From Streptomyces sp. NBC_00464 (GTDB taxonomy: Bacteria > Actinomycetota > Actinomycetes > Streptomycetales > Streptomycetaceae): a stretch of DNA of 64,000 nt. Below the pieces are notes generated by a model that ran no database searches, was not told where the DNA came from, and saw only the letters and a program-made list of their open reading frames with translations. Positions 32,375-41,465 of this stretch are shown here, one piece after another. Positions within the stretch are counted from its first letter, which is position 1. Every line of letters starts with the position of its first letter. Both the position numbers and the translations under genes were made by a program. The DNA is taken from positions 8,088,001-8,152,000 of the forward strand of contig NZ_CP107899.1 of the NCBI RefSeq assembly GCF_036013915.1, in the 5' to 3' direction.

Positions 32375-33604
32375 TCAGTGCGTGCCGAGCTTGAGAGCCC
32401 GCACTCCGGCGTAGAGCGCGGCGACGTCGGCGGGCCGGAGCAGGGAGCGGCCGGTGAGACGGGAGACGCGGTCGAGCCTGTTGCGGACGGTGTTGCGGTG
32501 ACAGTAGAGGGCCTCCGCGATTTCGGTGGTGGAGCCGGTATCGGAGTCCAGCCACGCCGTGAGCGTCTCCATGAGGTCCTTCCGGTCCGGTGCGGCCAGG
32601 ACCGGATCGAGCAGGGTGATGCTCAGCCGCAGTGCCAGGTCGTGCCCCGCCGCGACCAGGGCCGCGGCCGGGTCGTGATCGAGTGTGACCGCCCGGTGCG
32701 TCCCGGAAGGCAGCGAGGCCCGGGCCAGCGTGGCGAGGCGAAGCGCGTCGGCGCTCTCCCTCAGCCGCGTGTACACAGGGCTCAGGCCCGCGCGCCCCGT
32801 GACCGCGGTGCCGACCGCCTCCAGGACCAGCGCAGGTCCCGGAACACGGGCGGAACCGGAGGAGAGCGCGGGGTCGGGCAGCGCGACGATGCCCGCCAGA
32901 CCATCGGGGCGGGGCCGCCACGCCGAACGCAGTCCGCTGCGCAGCAGGGCCTGTTCCATCGCGGTGACGTCGCTGTGCTCGGCGACGACGCAGATGTACG
33001 GCCCTTGCTCGGGCAGACCGAGGGAGGCTGCGGTGCCGCCGAGTCTCGCCCAGTCGGCCGTCTTGCCGGTGAGGAGTGCGTCGAGCAGCAACAGCCGCTG
33101 AAGTTCGTCGGCCCGTGCCAGGCCGACCAGGGTCTCCCGGTAGACGTCGTTGACCGTCTGCGATGCGGCATCCAGCAAGGACCAGATCGACATGGAGGCC
33201 TGGGCGATGTCGTCCATCGTCGTGCCGGGCTGTTGTGTGGCGCGCTCGATGAGGGCATGGGCCATCAAGCGGTAGCCGATGCGGAAGGCATGCAGGACCG
33301 CGTCGAGCGGAACGCCCTGCGTGGCCCGACGGCGTACACACTGCCGGGTGGAGTCCGTGCGCACCGGCCGGTGGTCGGCCATGCACGTCAGCTGCTCGTG
33401 CAGATTGCGCTCGTTGAAGTCGCGTACGTCGGCCCGGACCTCCTCGCTCAACTGCGCGTAGGGGGCGATCTCGGCGGTGATCGCACGGAACAGGTCGTCA
33501 GCGAGGGCATCGACCCGCTCCACCAGCTCCGCGGCACACACCGACAACAGCGGAGGAACGATCAGGCCGCCATCGGCATGCTGCTCTGGCATGCCGGCCA
33601 GCAT
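32375..33604 (-). CDS. PucR-family transcriptional regulator (copy 1)
   Basis: 409 residues: an N-terminal sensor region rich in helices, a GGDEF-like middle domain and a C-terminal PucR helix-turn-helix (EIAEALYCHRNTVRNRLDRVSRLTGRSL). ATG at 33604 is chosen; another occurs 12 nt downstream. It is divergent from an acyl-CoA ligase, and a perfect palindrome lies between them. PucR-type proteins commonly activate catabolic genes in response to their substrate. Confidence 0.92.
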   Translation of the reverse strand: MLAGMPEQHADGGLIVPPLLSVCAAELVERVDALADDLFRAITAEIAPYAQLSEEVRADVRDFNERNLHEQLTCMADHRPVRTDSTRQCVRRRATQGVPLDAVLHAFRIGYRLMAHALIERATQQPGTTMDDIAQASMSIWSLLDAASQTVNDVYRETLVGLARADELQRLLLLDALLTGKTADWARLGGTAASLGLPEQGPYICVVAEHSDVTAMEQALLRSGLRSAWRPRPDGLAGIVALPDPALSSGSARVPGPALVLEAVGTAVTGRAGLSPVYTRLRESADALRLATLARASLPSGTHRAVTLDHDPAAALVAAGHDLALRLSITLLDPVLAAPDRKDLMETLTAWLDSDTGSTTEIAEALYCHRNTVRNRLDRVSRLTGRSLLRPADVAALYAGVRALKLGTH

Positions 33605-33628
33605 ACGGTTCACCGACTGGACCGCAAT

Positions 33629-33644
33629 TGTGCAGTCGCACAAG
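33629..33644. promoter_or_regulatory. Candidate PucR operator
   Basis: TTGTGC-AGTC-GCACAA is a perfect inverted repeat, 25 bp from the pucR start and 88 bp from the ligase start. A related half-site (TTGCACAAA, 35380-35388) recurs before the secreted hydrolase. Confidence 0.6.
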
Positions 33645-33731
33645 GCGGCTGCCTGATCCGAGGTCGTCCGCCCACGGCGCACGGGGCCTGTTGTGCCCCA
33701 GCATTTCCTCACGAGCCGCTGAGGAGAACTG

Positions 33732-35261
33732 ATGCTGAACCTGTCGTCCCTGCTGGAACACAGCGCCCAGGAGTACCCCGAGCGAACCGCGCTGGTCCTC
33801 GGTGACACCCGCCTGACCTACGCCGAGCTGCTGTCACGGTCCAAGGACATCGCCGACACGCTGAGGGGCCTCGGCGTGGGAAGGGGCGACAAGGTGGCGC
33901 TGTCCTGTCCGAACGTGCCGGACTTCCCGGCCGCCTACTTCGGCATACTCCGAGCCGGAGCGGTCGTGGTGCCTCTCAACGTGCTGCTGCGCCCGCAGGA
34001 GGTCGCCTACCACCTCACCGACTCCCGTGCGAAAGCTCTTCTCTGCTTCGAGGGCACACCCCAGCTGCCCCTGGCCGAGATGGGGAAGGCGGGCTTCGAC
34101 CAGGCGCCCGACTGCGAGCACTTCCTTCTGCTGCACCGGATCGAGCACACGAGTTCCGGAATTGCCGAGCCCGCTGAGATGGTGGCCACCGAGGCAGAGG
34201 ACACCGCCGTGATCCTTTACACGAGCGGCACGACGGGACGGCCCAAGGGAGCCGAGCTCACGCACCGCAACATGGCGATGAACGCCATGGTCGCCGACCG
34301 GCTGTTCACGGCGGCGGAGGACGAGGTGATGCTGGCCTCGCTCCCGCTGTTCCACGCCTTCGGTCAGAGCGCGGTGATGAACACGGGCCTGCTCCGGGGC
34401 GCCACCCTCGTCCTGCAGCCCCGTTTCGACGCGGAGGAGGCCCTCCGGCTGATGCACCGTGAAGGCGTCACGTTCTTCGCGGGGGTTCCGACGATGTACT
34501 GGGCCCTGCTCGGCGCGCTCGGAGCCCTCGACGAACAGGCACCGCCCGCGCACCTGCGTACTGCCGTCTCCGGGGGAGCCGCCCTGCCCGTCGAAGTACT
34601 CCGGCAGTTCGGAAAGATCTTCGGGGTGGGAGTGCAGGAGGGGTACGGACTGTCGGAGACCTCGCCCGTCGCCTGCTTCAACCCGCCCGGACTGCCGCCG
34701 AGGCCCGGGTCCATCGGCCGGCCGGTGTGGGGCGTGCAGATGAAGCTCATCGACAACTCCTGGCAGGCCGTCCCGGGCGACGGTCCGGGCGAGATCGCGA
34801 TCCGCGGTCACAACATCATGAAGGGCTACTACCAGCGGCCCGACGACACGGCCACGGTGGTGCGTGACGGATGGTTCCGTACCGGAGACATCGCCCGGCG
34901 CGACGCGGACGGCTACTACTACATCGTGGACCGGGTCAAGGACCTGATCATCCGCGGTGGCTTCAACATCTACCCGCGCGAGATCGAAGAGGTCCTGATC
35001 ACGCATCCGGCCGTGAGCATGGCCGCCGTGGTCGGAGTACCCCATGCCACGCACGGAGAAGACGTCAAGGCGTTCGTCATTCCCGCGCCCGGAGCCCAGC
35101 TGAGCGAAGAGGAACTGATCGCCTGGTGCCGCGAGCGCATGGCGGCCTACAAGTACCCCCGCAGCGTGGAGTTCCGCGACAGCCTGCCCCTGACATCCAC
35201 CGGCAAGATCCTCAAGCGTGAACTGACCGCGGAGGCCGGCGGGGGAGCCGGGCCCGCCTGA
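33732..35261 (+). CDS. Long-chain acyl-CoA synthetase (AMP-forming)
   Basis: 509-residue adenylate-forming enzyme that activates carboxylic acids to CoA thioesters. The P-loop is LYTSGTTGRPKGAELTH. Also present are the substrate-pocket region VPTMYWALL, the QEGYGLSETSPV motif, the GWFRTGDIARRDADGYY hinge, and the C-terminal catalytic Lys in TSTGKILKREL. It fits the FadD branch; chain length is not readable. GAGGAG precedes ATG at 33732. It probably acts with the two hydrolases downstream to degrade ester-derived acids. Confidence 0.95.
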   Translation: MLNLSSLLEHSAQEYPERTALVLGDTRLTYAELLSRSKDIADTLRGLGVGRGDKVALSCPNVPDFPAAYFGILRAGAVVVPLNVLLRPQEVAYHLTDSRAKALLCFEGTPQLPLAEMGKAGFDQAPDCEHFLLLHRIEHTSSGIAEPAEMVATEAEDTAVILYTSGTTGRPKGAELTHRNMAMNAMVADRLFTAAEDEVMLASLPLFHAFGQSAVMNTGLLRGATLVLQPRFDAEEALRLMHREGVTFFAGVPTMYWALLGALGALDEQAPPAHLRTAVSGGAALPVEVLRQFGKIFGVGVQEGYGLSETSPVACFNPPGLPPRPGSIGRPVWGVQMKLIDNSWQAVPGDGPGEIAIRGHNIMKGYYQRPDDTATVVRDGWFRTGDIARRDADGYYYIVDRVKDLIIRGGFNIYPREIEEVLITHPAVSMAAVVGVPHATHGEDVKAFVIPAPGAQLSEEELIAWCRERMAAYKYPRSVEFRDSLPLTSTGKILKRELTAEAGGGAGPA

Positions 35262-35512
35262 CCTCCTGCAGAGGTACGCGAGCGCCGCTCACGAGGACGC
35301 CCGGTTCCGGCATCCGCCGACGAGGCCGCGGCCCGGCAAGGCAGGGCACCACCGACGCACGACCGACGGCTTCGGCACATTGCACAAACTCCGCCGTCGG
35401 TGATTGCCGCGATTGCGCAGAGACGGCCGCCGATCGCTCCCACAGGATGTGCCATCAGGCACCGATGTGATCCGGATGAATCAATCAGCTCGCCCCGACG
35501 TCAGGAGTCGCC

Positions 35513-36382
35513 GTGTTGTGGAGAAGGAAACTGCTCGTCCCGCTGGCCGCGCTCACCCTCGTTCTGTCCGCGTCGGCAGGCGCGGGCGCAGCGCCGTCAC
35601 CCGCACCCACCAGTGCCCCCACGGCGTCGGCCGCCGGTGACTTCGGTGCCCCCGGGCCGTACGCCACCGCTGTGGAAGTAGGGGCCGTCACCACCCTGTA
35701 CTACCCGCGCGACATCGCAGACAGCGACCGCCGCCACCCCGTGATCGTGTGGGGCAACGGCACGTTCGCCTTCCCCGTCGTCTACCGGGACCTGCTGCTG
35801 CACTGGGCCAGCCAGGGCTTCATCGTGGCCGCGGCGAACACTCCGCAGTCCAACCTCGGCATCTCCATGCGGGCGGGCATCGACATGCTCACCCGCAGGG
35901 ACGCCGACCCGGACAGCATCTTCCGCAACCACGTCGACCTGGAGCACATCGGCGCATCGGGGCACTCACAGGGTGGCGCGGCCGCCATCGTCGTCGGTTC
36001 GGACCCTCGTATCGACACCATCCTGCCGATCCAGCCCGGCCCGCTGGCCGACATCAACTCCGTGCACGTCCCCGCGCTCCTCATGGCCGGTGAGAAGGAC
36101 AGCATCGTCTTCCCCTTCCTCGTGAAGGCCTTCTACAACGCGGCCGACCACATACCGGCCCTGTACGGGGAAGTACGCGGAGCCGACCACTTCACGGTCG
36201 TGGGTGACGCCGGCCCGTTTGCCGCGCCGACCACGGCGTGGTTCCGTGCCCAGCTCATGGGCGACCAGACGGCCCGTGCCCAGTTCTTCGGCCCCGCGTG
36301 CGGCATCTGCACCGACACCACCACCTGGTCCGACGTCCGCCGCAACGACCTGGCCCTGAACATCCCGGCCGTCACCCCGTAA
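35513..36382 (+). CDS. Secreted alpha/beta hydrolase (polyesterase/lipase-like)
   Basis: 289-residue precursor. The signal peptide (about 1-26) and a Pro/Ala/Ser spacer precede an alpha/beta hydrolase core. The nucleophile elbow is GHSQGG, the acid Asp lies in AGEKDSIV, and the His in GADHFTV. A C-terminal Cys pair (ACGIC) closes a loop, as in secreted cutinase/PET-hydrolase-like and dienelactone-hydrolase-like enzymes. The substrate is unknown; extracellular ester or polyester is the likely class. GTG at 35513 follows AGGAG. Confidence 0.88.
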   Translation: MLWRRKLLVPLAALTLVLSASAGAGAAPSPAPTSAPTASAAGDFGAPGPYATAVEVGAVTTLYYPRDIADSDRRHPVIVWGNGTFAFPVVYRDLLLHWASQGFIVAAANTPQSNLGISMRAGIDMLTRRDADPDSIFRNHVDLEHIGASGHSQGGAAAIVVGSDPRIDTILPIQPGPLADINSVHVPALLMAGEKDSIVFPFLVKAFYNAADHIPALYGEVRGADHFTVVGDAGPFAAPTTAWFRAQLMGDQTARAQFFGPACGICTDTTTWSDVRRNDLALNIPAVTP

Positions 36383-36500
36383 CGGGCGTCCTCCGCGTGA
36401 GGGCATCACAATGCCTGTGGTGCCCGCTCTCCCTCCGTATCCGCCTCCCCTGTCCGCTCCCGCGACGGGGGAGGCGGGCACACCTTGTGAAAGGACCGAC

Positions 36501-37901
36501 ATGGACGTCATCGCGACCACGTGCCAAGGCAAGGTCCGCGGCCGCGTCCGGGAAGGAATCTCCACCTTCCTCGGAATCCCCTACGCCGCCGCGCCGTTCG
36601 GAGCCCACCGCTTTCGCGCCCCGGCACCCGTCGAACCCTGGGAGGGGCTGCGCGACGCGCTGGAATACGGGCCGACCGCGCCGCAGCGCCCCTACCGGCC
36701 GCCTCTCGGCGAGCTGATTCCCGACGTGGACATCCCCGGGGAGGAGTGCCTCAACCTCAACATCTGGGCCCCGGACGCCGGTGGCGGACAGCTTCCCGTG
36801 ATGGTGTGGATCCACGGAGGATCCCTGCGCAACGGTTCGGGCTCCGTGCCGCTGTACGACGGCCGGGCCTTCGCACGCGACGGCGTGGTCCTTGTCACGG
36901 TGAACTACCGGCTCGGCGTCGAGGGGTTCGGAGTGTTCCCCGACGCACCTGACAACCGGGGCCTGCTGGACCAGATCGCTGCCCTGACCTGGGTGCGGGA
37001 GAACATCGAGGCCTTCGGCGGCGACCCGGACAACGTCACGGTGTGCGGAGAGTCGGCCGGGGCCATCAGCATCGCCGCCCTGATGACCAGCCCTCGCGCG
37101 GCCGGCTTGTTCCACCGGGCGATCCTGCAGAGCGGACCTCCGCAGACGGTGCCGCGCAGCCGGGGCGCGAAGACCGTGCAGGCGATGGCGAAGACGCTGC
37201 GGGTGCCCGCGACGGCGGAGGCGTTCGCGGAGGTGGACCGCGCGATGCTGCTGGACGTACAGAACGAGATCATCGGCAAGGCCGATCCGATCAGCGGCGG
37301 CCCCGGATTCCACCTGGTGGTCGACGACGACGTGGTCCCGGCAGAACCTTCGCTGCCCACGGTCGATCTGCTGATGGGCACCAACCGGGAGGAGTACCGG
37401 TTGTGGTTCGTGCCGAGCGGGGCGGTGGACCGCGTCAGCGGGTTCTCGTTGCGGCTGGCCCTGCTGAAGTTCCGGATCCCAGGGCGTGTTGCCCGGCTGT
37501 ACAGGGCGGCCAGACCGGGCGCGAAGCCCGGGGTGATCCTCGGCGAGATGGCTACGGACCTGCTGCTGCGAGGGCCCCTCAACCGTCTTGCCGACGCGCG
37601 GCCGGCACGGACGTTTCTGTACGAGTTCGCCTGGCGCTCGCCCGTACTGGAACTCGGTGCGTGCCATGCGCTGGAGATCGGCTTCGTCTTCGACAACCTT
37701 CGCCACGGTGAAGGGCTCACCGGACCGGATGCGCCTCAGCCGCTGGCCGACGTCATGCACCGGGCATGGATCGCCTTTGCTTCCTCGGGAGACCCGGGCT
37801 GGTCCGCCTGGGACGCGCGCCGGCCGGTCATGGTCTTCGACCATCCCGATACGGGTGTGGTTCTCGCGCCACGCCAGGAGGAACTGCAGGCCTGGCTCTA
37901 G
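36501..37901 (+). CDS. Carboxylesterase type B
   Basis: 466-residue cytosolic esterase. The N-terminal ISTFLGIPYAAAPFGAHRF and EECLNLNIWAP signatures are present. The oxyanion-hole stretch is WIHGGSLRNG, the nucleophile elbow GESAG, and the catalytic His in GACHALEIGFVF. No export signal is seen, so it likely hydrolyses imported esters. It follows the secreted hydrolase on the same strand (118-nt gap). AAAGGA precedes ATG at 36501. Confidence 0.94.
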   Translation: MDVIATTCQGKVRGRVREGISTFLGIPYAAAPFGAHRFRAPAPVEPWEGLRDALEYGPTAPQRPYRPPLGELIPDVDIPGEECLNLNIWAPDAGGGQLPVMVWIHGGSLRNGSGSVPLYDGRAFARDGVVLVTVNYRLGVEGFGVFPDAPDNRGLLDQIAALTWVRENIEAFGGDPDNVTVCGESAGAISIAALMTSPRAAGLFHRAILQSGPPQTVPRSRGAKTVQAMAKTLRVPATAEAFAEVDRAMLLDVQNEIIGKADPISGGPGFHLVVDDDVVPAEPSLPTVDLLMGTNREEYRLWFVPSGAVDRVSGFSLRLALLKFRIPGRVARLYRAARPGAKPGVILGEMATDLLLRGPLNRLADARPARTFLYEFAWRSPVLELGACHALEIGFVFDNLRHGEGLTGPDAPQPLADVMHRAWIAFASSGDPGWSAWDARRPVMVFDHPDTGVVLAPRQEELQAWL

Positions 37902-37981
37902 CGGCCACCCGGCTCCCTCGGGCCGCGGTGCCGGTCCGTCGTGGTCCGGTCCGCATCGGGCCCGGCCCGATCGGTCACCTG

Positions 37982-39133
37982 TCAGGCGAGATCCCTGGCG
38001 ACGAGCGCCGCTTGGAGCAGCCGCGCCTCGGCAGGGACCGCGAGGTCGAGACCGGTCAGCGCGCTCACCCGGTGCAACCTGTAGTCAAGCGTGTTGCGGT
38101 GGACGCACAGCTCCATGGCGCTCCGGCGGCGGTTGTGGCCATGGTCGACGAACACCCGCAGCGTCTCCAGCAGATACGGATGTTCCTCCAGCGGGTCAAG
38201 CTTGGCGGCCAGCCGCAGCAGGGCGTCACCGGGGCGCGCGAGCTGGTACTCAAGCAGTACGTCATCGAGCCGGTACAACCCGGGTGGGCGGTCAAGCCGC
38301 TGTACGAGCTCCAGCACGCGCCCCGCCTCCGCAGCGGCTGCGGGAACAGCCGCCGGATCAACGGCCGGGGCAGCAGCGGCGAACACGCGCTGTCCCACCT
38401 CCTTCCCGAGTGAGGCCGGCAGGCCGAGCACGTCGCAGCCACCCGGCAGCAGCGCGATCCCGGCGACGTGATCCATCAGCACCGGGACACCGGCGCGGGC
38501 CTCCAGAGAAGACTGCACCAGCCTGGCCGGCGGATTCGACTCGAATGACAAGGCGATCACCTCGTGCTCGCCGGTCACTGTGACCCCGGCCGCCTCCGCC
38601 AGCTCCTCGTACGGCCGACCGGCCAGCAGGGCGGTCAGCAGTGCGCGTCGTACCCGCTTGTCCTCGCTGTGGATGTCCTCCTGCGCGTTGCGGTGAGCGA
38701 GTACGACAGCGGGCATGGCCGCGTGCAGCCAGGCCAGCAGTCGAGCACCCGCCCCGGCCAGCTCTTCGGGCTCCGCCGTCTCGGCCAGGACCTGCCACCA
38801 GACCTCGGCACCGATGAGATAGGCGGCGATCACGGCCTCAAGGGGCACGCGCTCCTCGGCCCGGCGCCCGGACCACTCGATGAGCCGGGTCAGGTCGACC
38901 GAGTCCATGGCGCCGTCATCGCGCAGGGCGCGCAGCAGCAGCTCGTGTACCGCCGTGATCGACCGCGTCACCTCACCGTCGAGCGTGCGTCGCGGCAGTT
39001 CCCCGTAGAACGGTACTTCCGCAGCACAGCGAGCGACCACGGTCGCGGTGAGATGGCCGCTGCGAACAGCCATCCGTGCATGTAGGCCAGGCATCGGCGC
39101 ATCGTCACACTGCCCCGTGCTTCCGTCAATCAC
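37982..39133 (-). CDS. PucR-family transcriptional regulator (copy 2)
   Basis: 383 residues with the PucR C-terminal helix-turn-helix (NRRRSAMELCVHRNTLDYRLHRVSALTGL) and a degenerate GGDEF-like middle part. Starts at 39133 (GTG, with a G-rich site upstream), 39094 and 39073 (ATG) are all possible. It converges on the carboxylesterase, so the esterase/ligase block is bracketed by two PucR genes. Confidence 0.9.
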   Translation of the reverse strand: MIDGSTGQCDDAPMPGLHARMAVRSGHLTATVVARCAAEVPFYGELPRRTLDGEVTRSITAVHELLLRALRDDGAMDSVDLTRLIEWSGRRAEERVPLEAVIAAYLIGAEVWWQVLAETAEPEELAGAGARLLAWLHAAMPAVVLAHRNAQEDIHSEDKRVRRALLTALLAGRPYEELAEAAGVTVTGEHEVIALSFESNPPARLVQSSLEARAGVPVLMDHVAGIALLPGGCDVLGLPASLGKEVGQRVFAAAAPAVDPAAVPAAAAEAGRVLELVQRLDRPPGLYRLDDVLLEYQLARPGDALLRLAAKLDPLEEHPYLLETLRVFVDHGHNRRRSAMELCVHRNTLDYRLHRVSALTGLDLAVPAEARLLQAALVARDLA

Positions 39134-39790
39134 CGCTCACCCCGATGAGACGACCGGCACGCATGGAACGAGCGTAAAGAACGCGCTTGCTTCGCGTGGA
39201 TCATCCGGCGTGATGCGGGAACCATGGCCTCGGAGCTCTCTGACCGTGCCGTGAATCCACCTCTAAATCCAGCGATCGTAGGGCAGTTGGTGCACGAGTT
39301 GGAGCGCTTCCGTGGGCAGGGGTGTCCAGAGCCTTGCCAGCCCAGCTGAAGCAGTCCTATTCTCACGACGAGAAAGCGCTTTCCATTTCTCAGAACTCCG
39401 TTCCGGTGACAGTGAGGCCACGGCGGCTGCCGCGACCTCGCGAGCGAGCCGCCATTGATCCGGTGCGGGCTGTACCCACGGTGTCGACATGCCGTGGGGT
39501 CGGGGATGTGCGCCATGACGACGGCGCACCGTGTAACTCTGCACGGTTTCAAAAGGCGGCGGCTTCCTGCGGTGACGGTGGCGGTGATCCCGCAGCCGGC
39601 GCCGACGTACGCGCAGCTCCTGGCCGCAATGGCGCGGCCCGTTCGATCGCACCGAAGAAGAGCACCCGCAACCGCGCCGATCAGAGCTTGTCCGGCAAAG
39701 AGTCGGTAGCCGGCGAACGCCGCGCTACTGAATGTCATGGGCATGCCATTTTCGCGCTCCGGCCCAGAAGACGAACAGGGAGAAACCCTC
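39134..39790. other. Long gap upstream of the pectate lyase
   Basis: 657 nt with no domain I can recognise. It includes a LacI-type palindrome at 39372-39383 and a 41-codon frame at 39224-39349 (MASELSDRAVNPPL start). That frame uses codons unusual for Streptomyces and has no convincing ribosome site. Local stretches are AT-richer than the flanks. It may be decayed or acquired DNA, or a long regulatory leader. Confidence 0.45.
39372..39383. promoter_or_regulatory. LacI-type operator palindrome
   Basis: GAAAGCGCTTTC is a perfect 12-bp palindrome with the central GCGC typical of LacI-family repressors of sugar and plant-polymer genes. It lies about 410 bp before the pectate lyase start, so the transcript would have a long leader. 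Confidence 0.5.
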
Positions 39791-41347
39791 ATGAAAAGGC
39801 GAGTCGCACTGCGACTGTATGCGGCGCTGACCACGGCCGCTCTTGCCGCCGCGACCGGTGCCGTCGTGTCGATGCCCTCGGCATCGGCCGCGACCGGCGG
39901 GGCCACCGGCTACGCAACCCAGAACGGCGGCACCACCGGCGGCGCCGGCGGGCAGACGGTCCGGGCCACCACGGGCACCGCGATCCACCAGGCCCTGTGC
40001 AGCCGGGCCAGCAGCAGCACCCCCATCGTCATCGAGGTCGAGGGGACCATCAACCACGCCAACACTGCCAAGGTGTCCGGCGACAGCTGCAACACAGCGG
40101 CCGGTGTGATCGAGCTCAAGCAGATCAGCAACGTCACGATCGTCGGTGTCGGCAGTGGCGCCGTGTTCGACCAACTGGGCATCCACATACGTCAGTCCAG
40201 CAACATCATCATCCAGAACGTGACCGTCAAGAACGTCAAGAAGTCCGGCTCGCCCACGTCCAACGGCGGTGACGCCATCGGCATGGAGAGCGACGTCCGC
40301 AACGTCTGGGTCGATCACGCCAGCCTGGAAGCATCGGGAGGGGAGTCGGAAGGCTTCGACGGCCTCTTCGACATGAAGGACAACACGCAGTACGTGACGC
40401 TGTCCTACAGCACCCTGCGCAACTCCGGACGCGGTGGCCTCATCGGGTCGAGCGAGACCGAACTGTCGAACGGCTTCGTCACGTTCCACCACAACCTGTA
40501 CGAGAACCTGGACTCCCGCACCCCCTTGCTGCGCGGTGGCATCGCCCACATCTACAACAACTACTACGTGAAGCTCAACGAGTCCGGGATCAACTCCCGG
40601 GCCGGGGCCCGCGCCAAGGTGGACAACAACTACTTCAAGGACTCCAAGGACGTCCTGGGCACCTTCTACACCGACGCGGCCGGGTACTGGCAGGTCAGCG
40701 GCAACACCTTCGACAACGTGACGTGGTCCGCCCCCGGAGCCGAGAACAACCCGGCCGGGCCCGACCCGAAGTCCAACACCACCGTCAGCATCCCCTATGC
40801 CTACAGCCTCGACGCGGCATCCTGCGTGCCCGGCATCGTGGCCCAGACGGCCGGCGCCAACAAGGGGCTGAAGGTGTCGGACGGCAACTGCTCGACGCAG
40901 ACGCCGACCCCGGACCCGACCGACCCGACCCCGGACCCGACCGACCCCACTCCGGACCCGACCGACCCGACCGACCCGGCCGGGACGAACCTCAGCATCG
41001 GCGCAGGCTCGGACGGGACCAGCAAGGCCGACGGCACGAGCTACGGCAATGTGCGGGACGGTGACCTGAGCACCTACTGGTCGCCCGCCGGAGCCACCGG
41101 CTCGATCTCGGTCAAGTGGGCCTCGGCCACTGCCGTTTCCTCGGTCAACATCCGGGAGGCCTCGGGCTCTGCCGGCAGCATCGGATCCTGGAAGGTGGTC
41201 AACGGCGACACCGGGGCCGTACTGACCTCCGGCACTGGCGCGGGCGCCATCACGATCCCGAAGACCTCGTTGCGCAAGCTCACCTTCGAGATCACCGGCT
41301 CGACCGGCACCCCGAAGATCGCCGAGTTCGAGACCTACGCCGGATAG
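39791..41347 (+). CDS. Secreted pectate lyase (PL1) with C-terminal F5/8-type-C-like domain
   Basis: 518-residue precursor that cleaves pectate by beta-elimination with calcium. The signal peptide (1-33, ending ASA) leads to the PL1 parallel beta-helix (about 35-370). It contains VWVDH, the Ca-binding Asp region GLFDMKDN, and the catalytic Arg segment DSRTPLLRGG. A Pro-Asp-Thr-rich linker (about 371-397) follows. A discoidin-like domain (about 398-518: GSDGTSKADGTSYGNVRDGDLSTYWSP) probably binds carbohydrate. GGGAG precedes ATG at 39791; a longer reading from 39737 lacks signal-peptide character. Confidence 0.95.
   Translation: MKRRVALRLYAALTTAALAAATGAVVSMPSASAATGGATGYATQNGGTTGGAGGQTVRATTGTAIHQALCSRASSSTPIVIEVEGTINHANTAKVSGDSCNTAAGVIELKQISNVTIVGVGSGAVFDQLGIHIRQSSNIIIQNVTVKNVKKSGSPTSNGGDAIGMESDVRNVWVDHASLEASGGESEGFDGLFDMKDNTQYVTLSYSTLRNSGRGGLIGSSETELSNGFVTFHHNLYENLDSRTPLLRGGIAHIYNNYYVKLNESGINSRAGARAKVDNNYFKDSKDVLGTFYTDAAGYWQVSGNTFDNVTWSAPGAENNPAGPDPKSNTTVSIPYAYSLDAASCVPGIVAQTAGANKGLKVSDGNCSTQTPTPDPTDPTPDPTDPTPDPTDPTDPAGTNLSIGAGSDGTSKADGTSYGNVRDGDLSTYWSPAGATGSISVKWASATAVSSVNIREASGSAGSIGSWKVVNGDTGAVLTSGTGAGAITIPKTSLRKLTFEITGSTGTPKIAEFETYAG
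40902..40980 (+). repeat. Tandem repeat encoding a TPDPTDP linker
   Basis: Imperfect copies of a 21-nt unit (ccgaccccggacccgaccga type) encode the Pro/Asp/Thr linker between the catalytic and C-terminal domains of the pectate lyase. Copy number is likely to vary between strains. Confidence 0.85.
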
Positions 41348-41367
41348 CGGCAGTTCTCGCACCGCCT

Positions 41368-41396
41368 GTCCGGATCCGGCAGCGACGGATCCGGAC
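41368..41396. terminator. Hairpin after the pectate lyase gene
   Basis: Perfect 11-bp stem (GTCCGGATCCG, 7-nt loop, CGGATCCGGAC), 20 nt past the pectate lyase stop. Confidence 0.75.
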
Positions 41397-41428
41397 GGAT
41401 GGCGGGAAGCGGCGCACGTGGATGCGAC

Positions 41429-41460
41429 GCCGGTATGACCGCTGTGGCGGTCATACCGGC
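41429..41460. terminator. Hairpin after helR (convergent)
   Basis: Perfect 14-bp stem (GCCGGTATGACCGC, loop TGTG, GCGGTCATACCGGC) just past the helR stop on the minus strand. With the preceding hairpin it insulates the two convergent genes. Confidence 0.8.
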
Positions 41461-41465
41461 CGGCG

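Noticed and set aside
39134..39790. Possible transposase or insertion-sequence remnant
   Set aside because: No terminal repeats, target duplication or DDE-like motif could be read; left as unexplained non-coding DNA.
40902..40980. Short regular repeats considered as a CRISPR array
   Set aside because: They are in frame, encode a Pro/Asp/Thr linker inside the pectate lyase and have no spacers or cas genes nearby.
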